From the NCBI GenBank assembly GCA_050946575.1, contig JBMNVB010000003.1:1-64000 (forward strand): a DNA stretch of 64,000 bases, read 5' to 3'. The translations under genes and the position numbers were made by a program. The stretch's first letter is position 1. Each line of letters opens with the position of its first letter. Positions 61,997-64,000 of this stretch are shown here, in pieces. Origin of the DNA: JALCRY01 sp050946575 (GTDB lineage Bacteria; Bacillota; Clostridia; Peptostreptococcales; Anaerovoracaceae). The notes beneath the pieces are model-generated. The model was given only the letters and a program-made list of their open reading frames with translations, ran no database searches and was not told the DNA's origin.

Positions 61997-62122
61997 CCGG
62001 CCCCGTTCTCTGCCACTGGCAGGATCCGCCCGATCCTACTGCCGGTTCGTGCCCGCGGTCATGATCGCGTGCGGGAAGCGCTGCCGGGCGAAAAAAGTCA
62101 CGGTGAAAGATGAAGAATAACA

Positions 62123-62140
62123 GCATCAATGCATTGATGC
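62123..62140. repeat. 18-bp palindrome, second copy
   Basis: Identical to the site at 47357-47374 (GCATCAATG/CATTGATGC). It lies between the DUF308 gene and its terminator, 127 bp after the stop. The rest of 61997-62122 is GC-rich with small inverted repeats and no ORF. Confidence 0.9.
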
Positions 62141-62164
62141 TTAAGCAGGCTGTCTTAATGCCGG

Positions 62165-62194
62165 CCGCGGCGCGCGGGGCGCCGCGGTTTTTTT
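62165..62194 (+). terminator. Intrinsic terminator
   Basis: CCGCGGCGC pairs with GCGCCGCGG (loop GCGGG), followed by seven T. Confidence 0.9.
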
Positions 62195-62216
62195 GTGCCG
62201 TAGCGATAGTTTATTC

Positions 62217-62244
62217 TTGTCTGGATACGGAAATGTAGTATAAT
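62217..62244 (+). promoter_or_regulatory. Promoter of the uracil/xanthine permease gene
   Basis: TTGTCT (62217-62222), 16 bp, and a perfect TATAAT (62239-62244). The leader to the ATG at 62282 is short and holds no purine or uracil riboswitch that I can recognise. Confidence 0.75.
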
Positions 62245-62281
62245 ATTCACGATAATTTTTACTGCATGAGGGAGAACGTAT

Positions 62282-63595
62282 ATGAATCAGAAAATCATTC
62301 AGGTCCAGGAGAAGGTCCCGCTTTCGAAGGGGATCCCTCTCAGCATCCAGCACACGTTCGCGATGTTCAGCGCGTCGGTGCTCGTACCTTACATCCTCGG
62401 GATAAGTCCTGCTATCGCCCTTCTTATGAACGGCATCGGCACACTTATCTTTATTTTTGTGACCAAAGGAAAGTCGCCGGCCTATCTCGGGTCCAGCTTC
62501 GCTTTCATTTCACCGGCATTGCTGGTCATCAACAATCCTCAGCTCGGATATCAATACGCACTCGGTGGTTTCGTGGTTACCGGGTGCATATTTATGGTTG
62601 TCGCGGTCATTATCAAGTTCGCCGGCGTGCACTGGATCGATGTGGTCCTTCCGCCCGCGGCGATGGGCCCGATAGTTGCACTCATCGGTCTTGAACTTGC
62701 GGGGAACGCGGCCCAGAACGGAGGCATCGTGGCGCCGTCCGGCGTGGATCCCTCCAGTTTCCATATCAATCCAAAATTCGCGGCGGTATTCGTGATCACG
62801 CTGCTTATAGCGGTATTCGGCCAGGTCCTGTTCAGAGGATTCGCGTCCGCCATTTCGATCCTTATAGCTATCTGCGCCGGGTATGTGCTCGCGCTCTGCT
62901 TCGGGATCGTTGATTTCACGGCGCTCCATGAACAGACATGGCTCGCGCTCCCGAATTTCCTCACTCCGAAGTTCAGCCCTCAGGCGATCGCGATAATAAT
63001 CCCCGCGTCGCTTGTTGTCATATCGGAACACATAGGCCATCAGGTAGTCACGTCCGAGATCGTCGGCAAAAACCTGCTCGAGGATCCCGGACTTCACAGG
63101 ACGCTGTTCTCGGACGGTATCTCGACGGCGCTGTCCGGACTCTGCGGTTCCGTCCCGACAACGACGTACGGCGAAAACATCGGCGTCATGGCAATCACGA
63201 AGGTCTACAGCGTATGGGTCATCGGAGGAGCCGCGGTATTTTCGATCATCCTTTCGTTCATCGGAAAGGCTTCCGGTCTCATCCAGACGATACCATCCCC
63301 CGTAATGGGCGGCGTTAGCTTCCTGCTTTACGGCATGATCGCGGCATCCGGCATCCGTCTGATCGTCGATGAAAAGGTCGACTACTCAAGGCCGCGCAAT
63401 CTCGCGCTCACATCCGTAGTGTTCATCACGGGACTGTCGGGCGCGTATATCCAGATCGGCGAAGTCAAGCTGACGGGCATGTGCCTCGCGACGATCGTCG
63501 GGATGCTGCTCGGGCTCGTGTTCTACCTGCTCGACAGGGCGCATCTCACGAACGACTACGAGGAACAGGAAGATCCGCAGCCGGCACAGGAGTGA
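62282..63595 (+). CDS. NCS2-family uracil/xanthine permease
   Basis: 437 aa, about fourteen membrane segments. Start MNQKIIQVQEKVPLSKGIPL; HTFAMFSASVLVPYILGISP is the TM1 motif of nucleobase transporters, YLGSSFAFISPALLVI the TM3 region, VVISEHIGHQVVTSEIVGKN the TM8 substrate helix with the conserved Glu and His, and GSVPTTTYGENIGVMAITKV the TM10 helix. The SEHIG and TTTYGENIG patterns are those of UraA-type uracil carriers. A GGGAG site precedes the ATG. Confidence 0.93.
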   Translation: MNQKIIQVQEKVPLSKGIPLSIQHTFAMFSASVLVPYILGISPAIALLMNGIGTLIFIFVTKGKSPAYLGSSFAFISPALLVINNPQLGYQYALGGFVVTGCIFMVVAVIIKFAGVHWIDVVLPPAAMGPIVALIGLELAGNAAQNGGIVAPSGVDPSSFHINPKFAAVFVITLLIAVFGQVLFRGFASAISILIAICAGYVLALCFGIVDFTALHEQTWLALPNFLTPKFSPQAIAIIIPASLVVISEHIGHQVVTSEIVGKNLLEDPGLHRTLFSDGISTALSGLCGSVPTTTYGENIGVMAITKVYSVWVIGGAAVFSIILSFIGKASGLIQTIPSPVMGGVSFLLYGMIAASGIRLIVDEKVDYSRPRNLALTSVVFITGLSGAYIQIGEVKLTGMCLATIVGMLLGLVFYLLDRAHLTNDYEEQEDPQPAQE

Positions 63596-63618
63596 AGATC
63601 TGAAATGCATAGATGACG

Positions 63619-63646
63619 AAATCGCCTCCGAGGGGGGCGATTTTTT
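63619..63646 (+). terminator. Terminator of the uracil/xanthine permease gene
   Basis: AAATCGCC pairs with GGCGATTT around a GC-rich loop, followed by TTTT. Confidence 0.88.
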
Positions 63647-63903
63647 ATGCGGCCGATGCATCAATGCCGGGGAGCTCCGGATCGGGGCTGGTCCGGCGTC
63701 GGAGGCCGGCGGAGCGGGCATCGGGCATTCCGGGCGCGCAGCATTGATGGGAGAGCAGGGCAAGGCGCATCGGCGGCTGACCGGACGAGGACAGCCCCGC
63801 GGCAGGCAGACCGGCCCGGATGCTGATTTCAGAGGGATGCGGGCCCCGTCATGGGCGGACAGCCGCGGTACGGGGGCGGCGGCTGCCGTTTCCGGGGGGA
63901 TCT

Positions 63904-63989
63904 GGATCTGATCATGGTCGGGTGGAGGCTGTTTTCACAGGAATTTGGATCTGAATATGGTCGGATGGAGGCTGTTTTCACAGGAATGA
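63904..63989. repeat. Two tandem 43-bp repeats at the window edge
   Basis: GGATCTGATCATGGTCGGGT and GGATCTGAATATGGTCGGAT start two 43-bp units (63904 and 63947), each continuing with GGAGGCTGTTTTCACAGGAA. Only three or so differences separate them. The array probably continues beyond the window. Confidence 0.85.
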
Positions 63990-64000
63990 GCAAAAATGGT

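Larger units (their letters stand above)
63596..64000. other. Gene-free interval to the window edge
   Basis: 405 bp without a supported gene. It holds the terminator of the permease gene, two octamers (63660, 63741), GC-rich sequence, and tandem 43-bp repeats at the end. An open minus-strand frame here (63386-63763) has no ribosome site and overlaps the permease. Confidence 0.7.

Noticed and set aside
63600..64000. CRISPR array at the window edge
   Set aside because: The two 43-bp units are directly adjacent without unique spacers, so it is a tandem repeat.

Overview
The window is one contiguous stretch of chromosome from a moderately GC-rich anaerobic Bacillota (Clostridia type). The evidence is the order SRP RNA-dnaX-ybaB-recR, a CIRCE-controlled clpB, a pyruvate:ferredoxin oxidoreductase, an Aquifex-type aconitase, NiaR, strong Shine-Dalgarno sites and TTGACA/TATAAT promoters. 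The mix of amino-acid-degrading enzymes suits an amino-acid fermenter. An Eubacteriales Family XIII-like relative is possible, but I cannot prove it from the sequence. I see no phage, transposase, integrase, CRISPR array, tRNA or rRNA gene.

Layout. 1-2.5 kb: end of tuf, a beta-CASP metallo-hydrolase and a Dabb protein. 2.5-6.6 kb: cysK behind a tiny leader ORF ending in four cysteine codons, niaR with a divergent permease, and a DUF368 lipid-carrier transporter. 6.8-12.6 kb: an envelope-defence cluster (glycolipid glycosyltransferase, NodB deacetylase, flippase-like protein, two-component system, zinc-ribbon membrane protein) whose three transcription units share 11-bp-phased boxes. 12.7-24.6 kb: pcrA-ligA-AIR synthase-like, SRP RNA-dnaX-ybaB-recR, two transporters and a site-2-protease-family peptidase. 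24.6-29.2 kb: a HAD phosphatase, a 1.1-kb non-coding repeat array, and the TPP-riboswitch operon cytX-thiE-thiD. 29.3-35 kb: a trans-sulfuration enzyme, a secreted amidase and clpB. 35-42 kb: a 1591-residue HD/nucleotidyltransferase/acetyltransferase-like/phosphoribosyltransferase fusion followed by a lactate/malate-dehydrogenase homologue and a flavodoxin-fold protein. 42-50 kb: a DUF5685-DnaJ pair, acn-icd-gntR and a cadmium/zinc efflux operon. 50-59.8 kb: amino-acid catabolism (XRE-cupin regulator, two Rid proteins, serine/threonine dehydratase, Fe-S oxidoreductase, PFOR, hydratase, methionine gamma-lyase). 59.8-64 kb: metal-exporter-like permease and nth, a DUF308 protein, a uracil/xanthine permease, and the edge of another repeat array.

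How the parts work together. The catabolic cluster makes 2-oxoacids from threonine, serine and methionine; Rid proteins would clear the enamine by-products and PFOR would oxidise the oxoacids to acyl-CoA. Acn plus Icd give 2-oxoglutarate for glutamate. Sulfur metabolism recurs (cysK, two trans-sulfuration enzymes), and cysK appears to be controlled by a cysteine-sensing leader.

Most interesting signals: (1) the Cys-Cys-Cys-Cys leader peptide and overlapping stem before cysK; (2) the giant fusion protein operon with its terminator-like leader; (3) the octamer GCATTGAT, counted 29 times by eye on both strands and enriched between genes, including 18-bp palindromes after genes, much like uptake-signal sequences; (4) the predicted response-regulator boxes; (5) shared palindromic operators before nifJ and the hydratase gene; (6) the hairpin repeat array. 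Coordinates of hairpins and boxes were read by hand and may be off by a base or two.
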